Of a stretch of 64,000 nucleotides of DNA, positions 23,758 to 35,248 are shown piece by piece. Both the position numbers and the translations under genes were made by a program. The notes under the pieces are model-generated. The model was not told the origin of the DNA. It ran no database searches and was given only the letters and a program-made list of their open reading frames with translations. Every line of letters starts with the position of its first letter. The stretch's first letter is position 1. Source of the DNA: Alternaria dauci (taxonomy: Eukaryota > Ascomycota > Dothideomycetes > Pleosporales > Pleosporaceae); the NCBI RefSeq assembly GCF_042100115.1, contig NC_091272.1, forward strand, positions 4,030,001 to 4,094,000, read 5' to 3'.

Positions 23758-25166
23758 GCCTTAGCCTTTATAGACTTTTTTTAATTATTATAGTACGTTT
23801 AGAGACTTTTTTTAAGATAAAGCGCTAACTAGGTAACTATAGGCTTATACCTATATTTAGCACTACTAGTATATATATAGTATATTATAAACGCTAGACA
23901 CTAAAGATATATAATAGTAGTAGTAGTTATACACCTACTAGAGATAAGATATAACCTTCTAATATATACACTATCCTCTACTATCCTCTACTATTTCTGC
24001 CCTTTATAACCTTTATAGCTCCCCTTTATAACTACTACTACCTCCACTACTACTACCTCTACTACTACTAACTCTACTACCCCTTCCTAAGAATAACTAC
24101 CTAGGGCTACTACTACACTTTTAACTTTAACTAGAGGAATATTAGCAGTAGCGCTATCTACGCGATATTCTTATATCCCTATAATATCTATTTAAATTCC
24201 CTCTCCTTAAGCCTAAGATATTAATCCTCTATTACCTATTTAATATTAACTACTTACCTATATAGCTAGGCCTAGGTTTCCTACCTAAAGCCCCCCTAGT
24301 TAAGGAGAAAGATATAGCTAAATATAAGGAGCTTATAGCTATAGCGCCTATTAAGCTAAGCCTTATACCTAACCTCCCTAACCTTTTTCTACTATATCTA
24401 TATCCTCCTCTCCTTAATAGTCTCTTCTATAATAATATTACTAATATAGGTATTAATCTAATCCCTCTTAGATACTCTACTATCCTAGAATATATAGTAG
24501 AACTCTAGTAATTACTTATCTAACTTATTATAGACTACCTTAGGTAGCTCCTAGGTATATATAGGGCTAGTATATTATATACTTATAGATAGATTAATTA
24601 GTACTAGTCTAGTTAGGGTTTTTAGGCTGCGATAGAAGACCTCCTAGAGGATAATATAGAGGAAATATATTATATATGTAGGTTCGTATACGTAGGTTTA
24701 TATATATAGGTTTATATATAGTATAAGTCTTAAAGGAAGTCTTAAAGGAAGTCTTAAAGCGTATAAGTTAGTATTAGTATAAAGGTTAGAAGTAGCTAGG
24801 CTTTTATAGAAACATATAAAATTCTAGGTAAGCTTAATTATAGTAAAGATACTATATCCTCCTCTCTTTTTAATATATTTTAATTATATTACTAGCTAAT
24901 ACTAGTAATCCCTATTAGGCCTACTAAGGTTTAATAGGTATCTTTTTAGTTACCTTTAGTAAATTTTTTTAACTTTAGTTTTTATGTATAGATGTTAGAG
25001 CTTTACTACCCTAAAATACTAATTAGTCTAGTATTTAAATTATGTTATTACTTTATCTTTTTTATTAACTTTTATAACTAATAAGTAGAGGGATAACTAC
25101 TTTTTACTTTTTAAAAGTTTTATTTTAATAATACCCCTACTTACAGAAAATAAAATAATTAAAAAT
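23758..25166 (-). mobile_element. Family A element, copy A8 (inverted)
   Basis: This is a full-length inverted copy. An exact 12-base direct repeat, TAAAGTTAGTTA, flanks it at 23,746-23,757 and 25,167-25,178 and is read as its target duplication. The family tail is at the left end (CCTTTATAGACTTTTTTTAA) and the family head at the right end (CTTACAGAAAATAAAATAAT). The central part belongs to the A3/A5/A6 subtype. The head retains the ATTAGTCTAGTATTT section that corresponds to the GTTCGAAC-containing segment of A6. Confidence 0.8.
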
Positions 25167-25178
25167 TAAAGTTAGTTA

Positions 25179-28100
25179 AGTAGTAGAAGGTATTATAGAC
25201 TTAGCTTTTATAATTTAATTACAAGCTTACTCCCTTAGAGAAGTAATAAATAAAGCTAAGACCTTAGGAGTTAATAAACCTTTAGAAGAACGTAAGATAG
25301 TAGAACTAGAAGCTAGTAAGAAGGTAGTAGTAAAGAGAGCTATAGTAATTAATATAATAGCTAAGAAAAATATTATAATAGCTAATATTCTATTACTAAT
25401 TATTCCTAAAAGGAGTTTAAGAGTACTAAAGCTAACTTTAACTTACTAATAAAGTATAAATACTATTAATTCTATTCTAGAAGATAATAACTATTAAGAG
25501 GAGAATCTAAATATATATAAATAGTTAACTTAAATCCTAGTAGACTTATATAAAGATATAGATATAAGGTCTATCCGACTAGTACTATTAAAGAAGGTAT
25601 ATAAGAAGAAAGTATCCTTTAAAGACTTAGAATAGTATATAGGTATTAAGAAATAGTAGTTTAAGATCTATTAGGATAGTAATAAGGTTAAGAACTATAA
25701 TAGGTTATATTTTATCTATAGGCGTGTTACTACTATAGTAATAGGACTATTTAAATAAGTAATATCTAGTATAATACTTAATAATATACTTTACTAACTC
25801 TATTACCTATATAGCTAATAGGACGTTATCTAGAGTAACCTAGTTACTTTAATACTCTTTATTAGTTATTACTATAAGAATTAATAGGAGGATAATATAC
25901 TTAGCTATTATAACTTTAATTATAATAGTAGTAGTACTTATACTCTTAAAATATAATTACTATAATAAAATAGAGCTTAATCTCTAGGTAGTATTAGTAG
26001 TAGTTATAATAATAATAGGGACATTAAAGTAGTATAGGGTATAATATAGGTAGAGTAGACAGAAAGGTATTATAGGTAAAAAGAGACTTCTAGACACGCT
26101 AAGATAGTTTAGGCTTAGTTTTAAAATTTCTTAGTAACGTAATATAAGATAATACTATAGGCCCTATCCCTAAGGCCTAAGGGGGACTTAAATACCCCTT
26201 CTTTTACTTTTATAGCTTAATAGTTATTTATCTCTAGTCTACTTAAGAATAATACTATTATTTATAGAAATTAACATATATCTAGTATCTTATACTACTA
26301 TAATTTAATATTTAAATAGCTCTTCTTTTTAATACTTATATATATATCTTTCTTTTATAATAAGCTCTTATACTTAACTTTTTAGTAGTACTTAATATAC
26401 TAAAAGGTCTACTACCTTTAGATTATAAGATATTTAAATAATAAACGTACTAGTAAAAGATATAATTATAATACTATTAAAAGATACTATAATAAATTAT
26501 AGTAAAGGTATTATACGGGTGTTAGAGTGTATAAAGATACTAATATCTTAGTGTTAAAGTTTTATCCTCTACGCAGCTAGTAAGGCGCTCATAAGTAGGT
26601 AGTAGATAGAAGTAATTAATTATTGTAAGAAGAGTAGTAAGTATATCTTATACTATTAAAAGAAGAACTTATAAAAGGTTCTATATAGGTATAATACTAG
26701 ATAGATAACTAATAAACCCCCCTCTTAATATAGAGTAGAAGGAGTACTTATAGGGAAGCCTCCTTACTTACTCTATACACTAGTATAAACCTCCCCTTCC
26801 TAGAGTTATAGTCCTATTATAACTCTTCCGCTTATAGGCTTCGCTAAGTATAATTAAATAAATAAAAATTAATAAAGGAGAAGAGTAAAGCTAAGATAAA
26901 ATTTAGTTTAAACTTATAACATCTAAGAAGCTAAAGTAATATAAACGAAATCTTTTAACTAGGTTTTACCTTATATTATTATAGTAAGTGTTTTTAATAG
27001 AATTTAGGTTATAGAACTATAACCTAGATTCTATTACTTAGGTAGCTAGTCCTTTACTTCTTATTATAATTACTACGACGTAAGGCTATAGTAAGGGTAA
27101 GAGGTATAGTAATATTAGATACTTATAGGCTACTAGAATAAGAGTAAATATTCCTATCCTAGTTAGTTAGTTATCTAATAGTAGTCTTATTAGATTCTAT
27201 AAAGTATCCTATCTTATCTAGTTCTAGAATAATCTTATTAGCTAGTTAAGCTAAAGTATTATCTTAAGTAATATCCTTATCCTATTTATTCTAATCCTTA
27301 TTATAAGCTAGAGCCCTTCCCTTATTAGTAAAGAAAGATTAATTAGGGATATTCTCTTTAGGTACTACTATAAAAGTAGACTTTTCTAGTTATTATTAAA
27401 TAACCTAAAGTTCTTTCACTATCTTTATAACTTACTATTTCTTAACCTTTATATATTAAATCTACTACTCTTTACTTATATTATTAATCTTAATATATTC
27501 TAGTTACACTATCTTATTATCCTATAAGAGTTATCTAATTAACGCCGTCTAGATAGGATTACTAAATAGAATGTATAAGTTAGCTAGAAAAGCCTACCTA
27601 ATACCTCTAAATTAATTTAGGTATCTAGAAGAAGTACAAGGAGGAGGTATTAAGTTTTAATATATATTATAGATTTCCTTATTAGTACTTATAGCTAGTA
27701 CCTCTATAATACTCTTATAAACTATAATAAACTATAGAAGGATAGTATATTATACTTTTATTACTAGGCCTATTAATCTATATAGTAATATTAGTAAAGT
27801 AATATAAGTAACTCCTTTCTAATGTATAACCTTTATCTATTTAATGTTTAGCTATTGAGACTTAATTACTATAGGCTAGTCTTTACTATTAACCTACCCT
27901 TTAATATAACTAGTAGAAGAATAAATACTAGCTATAGTATACTAGCTGATATACTCTATAACTATATTATAAAAACTAGTTAGAATCTTAGTAGAGTTCT
28001 ACTTATCTTTATTATTAAAAGATACTAATCCCTAGTTTATATCCTACCTGGTACTATCCTAGCTAGCCTATTCTAAGTTAATATCTATATATTAGAAAGT

Positions 28101-28377
28101 AGCCTTATCTCCTTTTATTATATACTTAGTATAGTAGGGGTAGGAAATTAGTATATATTCTCTTTAGAGTATAGCGTAGCTAAACTAGTATCTTAAGTTA
28201 GTATATATAACCTACTAAATTAAAGAGTAGTATATATTATAAAGCTATCTTAGGTTCTCTTTTCCTCTAATATAGTATAGGTAGTATTAGTGTATATTTA
28301 AACTTTAGTTAATAATCTCTACTATCTCCTTATCTCTAAATAGGTAGTTAAACTAATTAGTAATATTATTACCTTTA
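25179..28377. other. Degenerate repeats with family B fragments
   Basis: The plus strand from 25,180 to about 26,700 reads mostly free of stops except TAA/TAG, indicating an old coding element that I cannot name. Two family B pieces lie inside. A 3' end fragment (about 25,954-26,185) ends in GGCCTAAGGGGG and is followed by ACTTAAATACCC. A 5' terminus fragment (about 26,432-26,513) begins ATTTAAATAATAAACG. The stretch 26,514-28,377 is otherwise unassigned. Confidence 0.5.
25954..26185 (+). mobile_element. Family B 3' fragment
   Basis: This is the last 230 bases of a family B element, alignable with 30,797-31,029 and with the complement of 29,045-29,280. It ends CTAAGGCCTAAGGGGG. The 12 bases that follow, ACTTAAATACCC, recur as their reverse complement directly outside the family B 5' end at 32,200-32,211. 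The fragment starts at the microsatellite region of the element. Confidence 0.7.
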
Positions 28378-29044
28378 ATAGTAAACTTTATTTATATAAT
28401 AAACGTACTAGTAAAAGACGTAAGTATAATACTATTAAAAGATTCTATAATAAATTATAGTAAAGGTATATTTCCTAAATACTTAGTTTTACTATATATA
28501 GCTATATATATTTAATAATAAATAGGTTAAAGCTAAAGCCTTAAACTTTAAGTAGTTTTAGAAAGTTATAGTAATATTAGAAGAAGAGGAGTTTTTAAAC
28601 TATAGTCTATAGCTTATATCTAGGCTTATAACTATAGTACTTAAGAATAAAGAAATATTTAAGTAACTTAAATTTTCTTCTCTTAACTCCTACACTTTAA
28701 TATATCTAGTATATCTAGTATATCTAGTAACTCTAGTAACTCTAGTATCTCTAATATAAAGGTTATTATATATAATATTATTATAAGTATAAAGCGCCTA
28801 GTTTTAGAGGGCTTAGTAACCCTTATAGTAACTATAGTAGCTACTATTAAGTAGTATAGTAAGTATAAAGTTATTATTAAGATTAACCCCCTTAAAAGTA
28901 ACCTTAAGTATAAGTTCTAAACTTATATTTAATCTCTTAGCCTATTTTATAGGTTTACTAAAATAGAATTTAACTATATACTTAGGAACTTAGCGTTTAT
29001 TACTAAGGTCCTCCTTATAGGTACTACTATTATACTAGCTAGTA

Positions 29045-30366
29045 ACCCCCCTAGGCCTTAGGGATAGGGCCTATAGTGTTATCTTTTATTACGTTACTAA
29101 GAGATTATAAAACTAAGCCTAAACTATCCTAGTATATTTAGAAATTTCTTTTTACCTATAATACCTCTCTATCTATCCCCTATATTACGCCCTATACTAC
29201 TTTAACGTCCCTACTATTATAATTACTACTAACACTACCTAGAGATTAAGAAGCTCTATTATATTATAGTAATTATAGTAATTATAGTTATAGTTATAGT
29301 TATAATTATAGTTATAGTTATAGTTATAATTATAATTATAATTCCCTTTAAGCGGCTATAAAGCCTATATATTAGTAGTAGTACCTTTATATATTACTAC
29401 TATAGCTATTAAAGCTATTATAGCTATAATACTATATATATTACTATTACGCACCTAATAGATCCTATTACGTTATATACTAAGCCTTCTATATTATTTA
29501 ATTAATTATCTACTACTTATACCTATCTTAGCTCCTTAATAATATCTATAATATATAGTAGCTAGTCCTTAAAGTCCCTATTATAGACCTCCTCTAAGTA
29601 CCTATACTACTTATTAGTTATTATAGTACTAGTAACCTATATATTATATATATACTAGACCTATATATCCTAGAGAAGAGTAAATAACTTATTAGCTTTA
29701 TTTATACCTTTACTAGCTAGTATAATAGTAGTACCTATAAGGAGGACCTTAGTAATAAACGCTAAGTTCCTAAGTATATAGTTAAATTCTATTTTAGTAA
29801 ACCTATAAAATAGGCTAAGAGATTAAATATAAGTTTAGAACTTATACTTAAGGTTACTTTTAAGGGGGTTAATCTTAATAATAACTTTATACTTACTATA
29901 CTACTTAATAGTAGCTACTATAGTTACTATAAGGGTTACTAAGCCCTCTAAAACTAGGCGCTTTATACTTATAATAATATTATATATAATAACCTTTATA
30001 TTAGAGATACTAGAGTTACTAGAGTTACTAGATATACTAGATATACTAGATATATTAAAGTATAGGAGTTAAGAGAAGAAAATTTAAGTTACTTAAATAT
30101 TTCTTTATTCTTAAGTACTATAGTTACGAGCCTAGATATAAGCTATAGACTATAGTTTAAAAACTCCTCTTCTCCCTAACGTTACTATAACTTTCTAGAA
30201 CCGCCTAAAGTTTAGGGCTTTAGCTTTAACCTATCTATTATTAAATATATATAGTAGTATATAGTAAAACTAGGTGTTTAGGAAATACACCTTTACTATA
30301 ATTTATTATAGTATCTTTTAATAGTGTTATGCTTACGTCTTTTACTAGTATATTTATTATTTAAAT
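29045..30366 (-). mobile_element. Family B element, inner nested copy
   Basis: This 1,322-base copy lies in reverse orientation inside the outer copy. An exact 11-base direct repeat, ACTAGCTAGTA, flanks it at 29,034-29,044 and 30,367-30,377. Its left end (ACCCCCCTAGGCC) is the complement of the family 3' end and its right end (TTATTATTTAAAT) the complement of the family 5' end. The nesting and inversion create two overlapping inverted repeats of about 650 bases each in 28.4-31.0 kb. Confidence 0.82.
29262..29345. repeat. ATTATAGTTATAGTT microsatellite in family B
   Basis: A low-complexity array built on TTATAG and TTATAA hexamers lies inside the inner copy. The complementary array is at about 30,755-30,815 in the outer copy and a third at about 31,120-31,165. 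In the element's own sense it can read as alternating Asn and Tyr or as Ile-Thr runs, depending on frame. It marks the point where the third family B copy is broken. Confidence 0.75.
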
Positions 30367-31114
30367 ACTAGCTAGTAAAGGTATAAATAAAGCTAATAAG
30401 TTATTTACTCTTCTCTAGGATATATAGGTCTAGTGTATATATAATATATAGGTTACTAGTACTATAATAACTAATAAGTAGTATAGGTACTTAGAGGAGG
30501 TCTATAATAGGGACTTTAAGGACTAGCTACTATATATTATAGATATTATTAAGGAGCTAAGATAGGTATAGGTAGTAGATAATTAATTTAATAATATAAA
30601 AGGCTTAGGATATAACGTAATAGGATTTAGGTATATAATAGTAATAAGTATAGTATAATAGCTATAATAGCTTTAATAGCTATAGTGGCTACGGTTGTAA
30701 TATATAAGGGTACTACTAATATATAGGCTTTATAGCTGCTTAAAGGGAATTATAATTATAATTATAACTATAACTATAACTATAATTACTATAATTACTA
30801 TAATTACTATAATATAATAGAGCTTAATCTCTAGGTAGTATTAGTAGTAATTATAATAGTAGGGATATTAAGGTAGTATAGGGCGTAATATAAGGGATAG
30901 ATAGAGAGGTATTATAAGTAAAAAGAGACTTCGAAATATACTAGGATACTTTAGGCTTAGTTTTAAAATTTCTTAGTAATATAATATAAGATAACACTAT
31001 AGGCCTTATCCCTAAGGCCTAAGGGGGATATAGTAAACTTTATATAAAAGGATACTATTCTCTAGTCTTTAATAATCCTATCTTAGTAAAAGCTAGTAAA
31101 GTTATATTTATTTA

Positions 31115-32199
31115 TAGTAATAGTTATAGTTATAGTTATAGTTATAGTTATAATTACAATTCCCTTTAAGTAGCTATAAAGCCTATATATTACTATTACC
31201 TAAACTCCTCTATAGCTACTACATACCTAAGTCCTATTATACTATATCCTAAACCTCCTATATTATTATTATTATTATTAAATTAATTATTAGCTATACC
31301 TACTTAATATAATTATAAGATAGGGATAAGCTAGCTAAGGACCTACTATAGCTATCTATTATAGTCCTTACTTATAACTATCTTAATATATACCTCTTAC
31401 TCTATTATAAGTATACCCCTAGCTACTATTATATTACTTAGCTTCTTAATATAAATATTCTACTCTATAGTAATAGATAACCTTACTTCTATATTTATCT
31501 TAGTACTAGCTAATAAAGTAATACTACTTAGGTAAATAAGTATTATAATAAATAGGCTATTTATATAGAAGAGAATTTTATATTAATCTTTAGTAGTATT
31601 ATTTAATAAGTTTAGAAAGAAGAGGTAAGTATTTAAGAAGGGGCTTAAGATACTATAAGGCTTAAGATTATTATAGTTTAAGCTAATTTAATCCTTAGTA
31701 TACTAGTACTTTATATCTATATTAGTATTAATATTAAGTACTATCTATAACTCTAGGAATAGCTACTTAATACCTATAACGTAATTATATATTATAAGGC
31801 GTATAGTATTAAAGAAGGTATTTCTCTTTAGTAGTAAGCTTTAGGATAGAGTATTAAAGTAAAAGTTAAGAAATAGAAATTTAAAGAGCTAGTAGTTACT
31901 TAAATATTTCTATAGCCTTAAGTACTATTATTATAAGCTTAGAGGTAAGCTATAAACTATAGTTATTAACTAAAAAACTCCTCTTTTACTTTAACTCCTC
32001 TTCTCCCTAATATTACTATAACTATCTAGAACTACTTAAAGTTTAGGGCTTTAGTTTTAACCTATCTATTATTTAACTATATATAGCTATATATAGTAAA
32101 AATAAGTATTTAGGAAATATACCTTTACTGCGATTTATTATAGTGTCTTTTAATAGTGTTATACTTACGTCTTTTACTAGTATATTTATTATTTAAATA
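31115..32199 (-). mobile_element. Family B copy, 5' part, diverged
   Basis: Reading the minus strand from 32,199, the sequence starts with the family 5' end (ATTTAAATAATAAATATAC), continues through the family 5' half and stops in the microsatellite at about 31,115. It is more diverged from the two nested copies than they are from each other. GGGTATTTAAGT follows its 5' end outside (32,200-32,211); this is the reverse complement of the 12 bases after the 3' fragment at 26,185. Confidence 0.7.
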
Positions 32200-32400
32200 G
32201 GGTATTTAAGTCTATCTTAGCCTATTTAAGACTAGAAGGTACTATATATATTTAGTTCCTAACACTAAATACTAACTTAGCTTTAAAACTAGTAGGCTGT
32301 CTAATAGAGTGGGTTTTTCTCTTTCTAAATATATATAAAGTTAGTCTCTAGCTATCCTAGTTCTAAAGATATATTAATTTAAAAACTTTGATCTTCTAAA

Positions 32401-32701
32401 AGTCTTTTTCTTTTTCTTACCCCTCTGTATATTGCTTCGCACGTAAGGTCGCTTCGCAATAACAGAAAACTTGAAATCATTTCTAGTAAATAGAAAGAAG
32501 TAGTACGCAATTTATGATAATAGATAGATAGATTTAATTTCCTCTTTTGTTGTAAGTTCTAATCGAGTATCCTAGGTGCCTGTTAAAGGCCAAATCCGGT
32601 AAACACTAGCGCCGAGTATGTTCTTCTATGCTCAATCCATCTAAGCAATCGAAATGATCGTCCCCGTCATGTTCTCACAGACCTTCGGACAATCGCGAAG
32701 T
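32401..32701. other. AT-rich to normal sequence boundary
   Basis: Composition changes from RIP-type to ordinary within a few tens of bases at about 32,390-32,430. CA and TG dinucleotides become common from CTGTATATTGCTTCGCACG onward. A repeated GCTTCGCA (about 32,434-32,458) lies at the edge; a similar but mutated segment is present at about 10,852-10,880. The rest is presumably the 3' flank of ATG27. No gene was seen. Confidence 0.6.
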
Positions 32702-33841
32702 CTAGACGGCGGCATAGCCTCCTCTGCTACCACTTCCTTGAACGGTTCCTATCACCTTCCTCGCAAAGTCTTTTGCAATGTATGGGATATCACGTATCGT
32801 GTCCCCGTGGCCAAAGGGAATCAGGTCCCAGCCACGAGCGCCATAGCGGTTGTAGTTTAACCATGAGCCGAAGATGAGATAGGCGGCGATGACAAGGAAG
32901 AGACTAGAAGTATGTTAGCGATGATCAGGCGTTGGAGCTTCGAGGCGGGTGACTTACATGATGAAGAACCAGCCGAAGAAGCCCCAGTGTGAGCCACCGT
33001 CGGGCGAAGGTGCATCGGCGCACGCATACTTGGTGCGCCACTCCAATCGAAGTGTTTGGACTTTCTTGTCTTTTTCTTCTGTCTCCAAATCATATCCACA
33101 GAAGCGTAGACTGTTGTCGTTGTCCTCACATTTACTCTTGCTGGACTCCTCTCTCGGCCGCAACTTGTCCTGCTTGTCGTCTTTATCCTGCTTATTTCCG
33201 TCCTTGTCATCTTTGTCATCCTTGCCGTCTTTGTCATCTGTGTCATCCTGGTCGCCGTCTTCGTGGGGGCTCTTGTCCATCTCGTCGCCTTCTAGGCCCG
33301 TCCTTTCCTTGTCGCAAACGAATTCGATGATGGCGCGCTGGTTGACACCCTCCCTCTTGCTGTCAAAGGGAAATCTGCCGCCGTTCAGCGTCGCCCTGAC
33401 ACCCTCTAGCCCGGCGTCCTTGTTACTCTTGGAGTGGCCAAGATTCTCAAATTTGGCATCGATGTTCCTCCCGTTGTGCGTCGTGTATGTACCAGCAATT
33501 TCGATCGGGGTAATGGTCGAGTTGTCGTCGTTGCTAAGGTCGATGTTCTCTCGGATGCCACACACCCTGGTTCCGTGATGGCACTCGGTGGCCAGACTGC
33601 CACCTTTGTGCCACTTGAGATTGTTGCAGATGTCGATTGTGAAGTTGTATTTCCATTCGAGTTCCTTGGTGAGATCGGACTCCTGGTAGTGGACCACGTG
33701 CGGCCCGCCGAGCTCCTTGAAGTTGAAGTGCGCGCCGTCGGCGAGTATGTCTTTGCAGTCGAAGGCATTTGCCGAGTACGGGAGAATGCACCCTAGGGCG
33801 AGCACGGAGAGCAGTGGCGATCGGGATGGTGATGGCGCCAT
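32702..33841 (-). CDS. ATG27: Autophagy-related protein Atg27
   Basis: Exons are 33841-32958 and 32903-32702, with a 54-base intron (GTAAGT donor, TAG acceptor), giving 361 residues. Atg27 is a type I membrane protein that cycles between vacuole, Golgi and Atg9 vesicles and supplies membrane for autophagosomes. The sequence shows a signal peptide (about residues 1-26), a Cys-containing lumenal domain of the mannose-6-phosphate-receptor-like type, a long Asp/Lys-rich low-complexity linker (about 205-240), then GFFGWFFII with the transmembrane segment spanning the splice site, and the cytosolic tail NYNRYGARGWD to the terminal GGYAAV. Tail and membrane segment match fungal Atg27 closely. The stop lies only about 300 bases from the AT-rich block, so the gene is at the compartment edge. 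Confidence 0.93.
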
Positions 33842-35104
33842 GGTAGCGTTTGTGGAGTGACGCGAAGGTCGTGGTTGATGGAGAGATGACAGCGGAGCTC
33901 TGGGGGATCGGATACGGCGTTGCGGAGATGACGCGCGCGCGTGGGTGACGACAAAGCAGCTGTCGAAACTGTCGCAACGTCACGATGGCCAGGCAAGACA
34001 AAGGGTCTGATACAGGCTGCAGTGTCACTTGCGCAGAGCAGGGCAGGGCAGCAATGTCGCGATGTCGCGCCGACCAAATTGGAGGAGAAAGTTGGCATCA
34101 GCGACGCTGCCCGGCCGCAACGGGACGCTGCTGCTGCTTAGTCAGTGACACGGGCATTGGAAGCCCGCCCGCTCCGCCAGAGCTTCCATCAACCGTCGAC
34201 CTCGCATTCCAGCACTGTGCGCCCACGCGCCGCTGCAAACTCACACACAGACGTACATGTGTGTATATTTCTATATATGCGTCCAGCTCGGGCTTGCTCC
34301 TCGCACGCACCGGACTATTCTCCGCCTTACATTCGCGCACGGTACCCTCGCCATCCAGCTGTCGGGCCCTCACGCCATCGACCCGGTCCAACTCCCGGCT
34401 GTCATCTTCGATAGTTGTATCGTATCTACAGCATTGGTGGCTGTTGGTACCGTACCTTGTTATTCCACGGGGCCATCTTTCCAATACGAGTCACGGTCCA
34501 CGGACGGACCTAAAAATAGACCATCACGGACAATAGCTTCATAGTATGTACATTCTATTGAGCTAACGTAGCCTAATGTCTAGTCTATGGAATTTTCCCC
34601 ACATTGTGCGCTTCAGACCATGCAGGAATAGAGTTTACCATGATCAAAAATAGGATCGACAGGAATGAGCGACATTCCCTCCCGAAGAGTTTTCGTATCG
34701 AGCCGCCGTCGTCAATAGCCAACAGACTAGTCACAGAGGCAACGGCCCGAATGGGAAGAATCCTTGGAATAAACCCGAACCGAGAAGAGACAAACGCAGT
34801 GTAAGGAAAAAAAGAGGACGCCAATCGTGCATGCCCACTCGCTAGAGGTACTGGGCGCAACCAAGTGAACGCGAGTTAGAGTGTCTATGGGGGTGTAGGG
34901 AAAAAGTGATGACGCCAGACAATACAATGGATTCAATGTACACACAACTGTAGAGAAAACAAGAGTGGACCGTATAGAGAAATCAACGATACAAGTATAA
35001 AGAAGAGAGGGGTATCTCCGACGCCAGGGTTGCATATGCCATGCAAAACTAAACCAGAGACAGAAGAAGAAAGCTGACTTGAAAAGCAATCGGGGTGAAG
35101 ACAT
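33842..35104. other. Intergenic region upstream of ATG27
   Basis: This is ordinary base composition with several overlapping short open frames on both strands, none with recognisable protein character or convincing start context. The first few hundred bases are the ATG27 promoter and 5' leader. No RNA gene or repeat was recognised. Confidence 0.5.
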
Positions 35105-35248
35105 CTACTTGCCTTGGCCTCCCTGGCTCGAACCACCCCGGGGATTGGCAGGCATTGGATATGGAAATGGGGCGTATGGAAGTTGGCCAGATCCAGAGTT
35201 ATTGCCAGAACCAGACGTGCCCGAAGGGGAAGATCCTGAAGAAGACAT
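35105..35248 (-). CDS. Possible small Ser/Gly-rich protein (47 aa)
   Basis: A single-exon frame of 47 residues starts MSSSGSSPSGTSGSG and runs through QLPYAPFPYPMPANPRGG to a Gly/Gln-rich end. The start has a strong fungal context (CACCACC directly before ATG). Composition is Ser, Gly and Pro rich with no signal peptide or membrane segment, so it would be a small disordered protein. I do not recognise a family. It could be the first exon of a longer gene, since GTAGAT at the stop codon could act as a weak donor, or a chance frame. Confidence 0.4.
   Translation of the reverse strand: MSSSGSSPSGTSGSGNNSGSGQLPYAPFPYPMPANPRGGSSQGGQGK

Larger units (their letters stand above)
28392..31029 (+). 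mobile_element. Family B element, outer copy (split)
   Basis: The outer copy consists of 28,392-29,044 plus 30,378-31,029 (about 1,305 bases together) and is interrupted by an inverted second copy. ATAGTAAACTTTAT occurs at both outer edges (28,378-28,391 and 31,030-31,043) and contains the target duplication. Removing the inner copy and one duplication restores one continuous plus-strand frame across the junction (for example LIGTTIILAS then KGINKANKLF) with only TAA/TAG stops, so the element encoded a protein. No terminal inverted repeats are visible. The family was not recognised. Confidence 0.78.
1..32400. other. AT-rich RIP-mutated repeat block
   Basis: The block is almost free of CpA and TpG and dominated by TpA. 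Only one open frame of 60 or more codons is present, and it is low-complexity. Wherever an ancestral protein can be recognised, its frame is broken by TAA or TAG at positions where Gln (CAA/CAG) is expected, and essentially never by TGA. This is the known product of repeat-induced point mutation in ascomycetes (C to T, mainly at CpA). Mutated transposon copies, some nested, fill the recognisable parts. No intact host gene was seen. The right edge is sharp, near 32,400. Confidence 0.93.

Noticed and set aside
28392..31029. Long inverted repeats read as one foldback element or terminal inverted repeats of a DNA transposon
   Set aside because: Exact duplications and restored frame show that the inverted repeats arise from nesting of one family B copy in another.
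1..32400. CRISPR array or centromere-like satellite
   Set aside because: Tandem arrays present are short (10, 12 and 21-22 bp units) and lie inside transposon copies; no spacer-repeat pattern or long satellite was seen.
32949..33796. Plus-strand open frames of 113-209 codons over ATG27
   Set aside because: Antisense shadows of the ATG27 exon; the minus-strand frame matches a known family.
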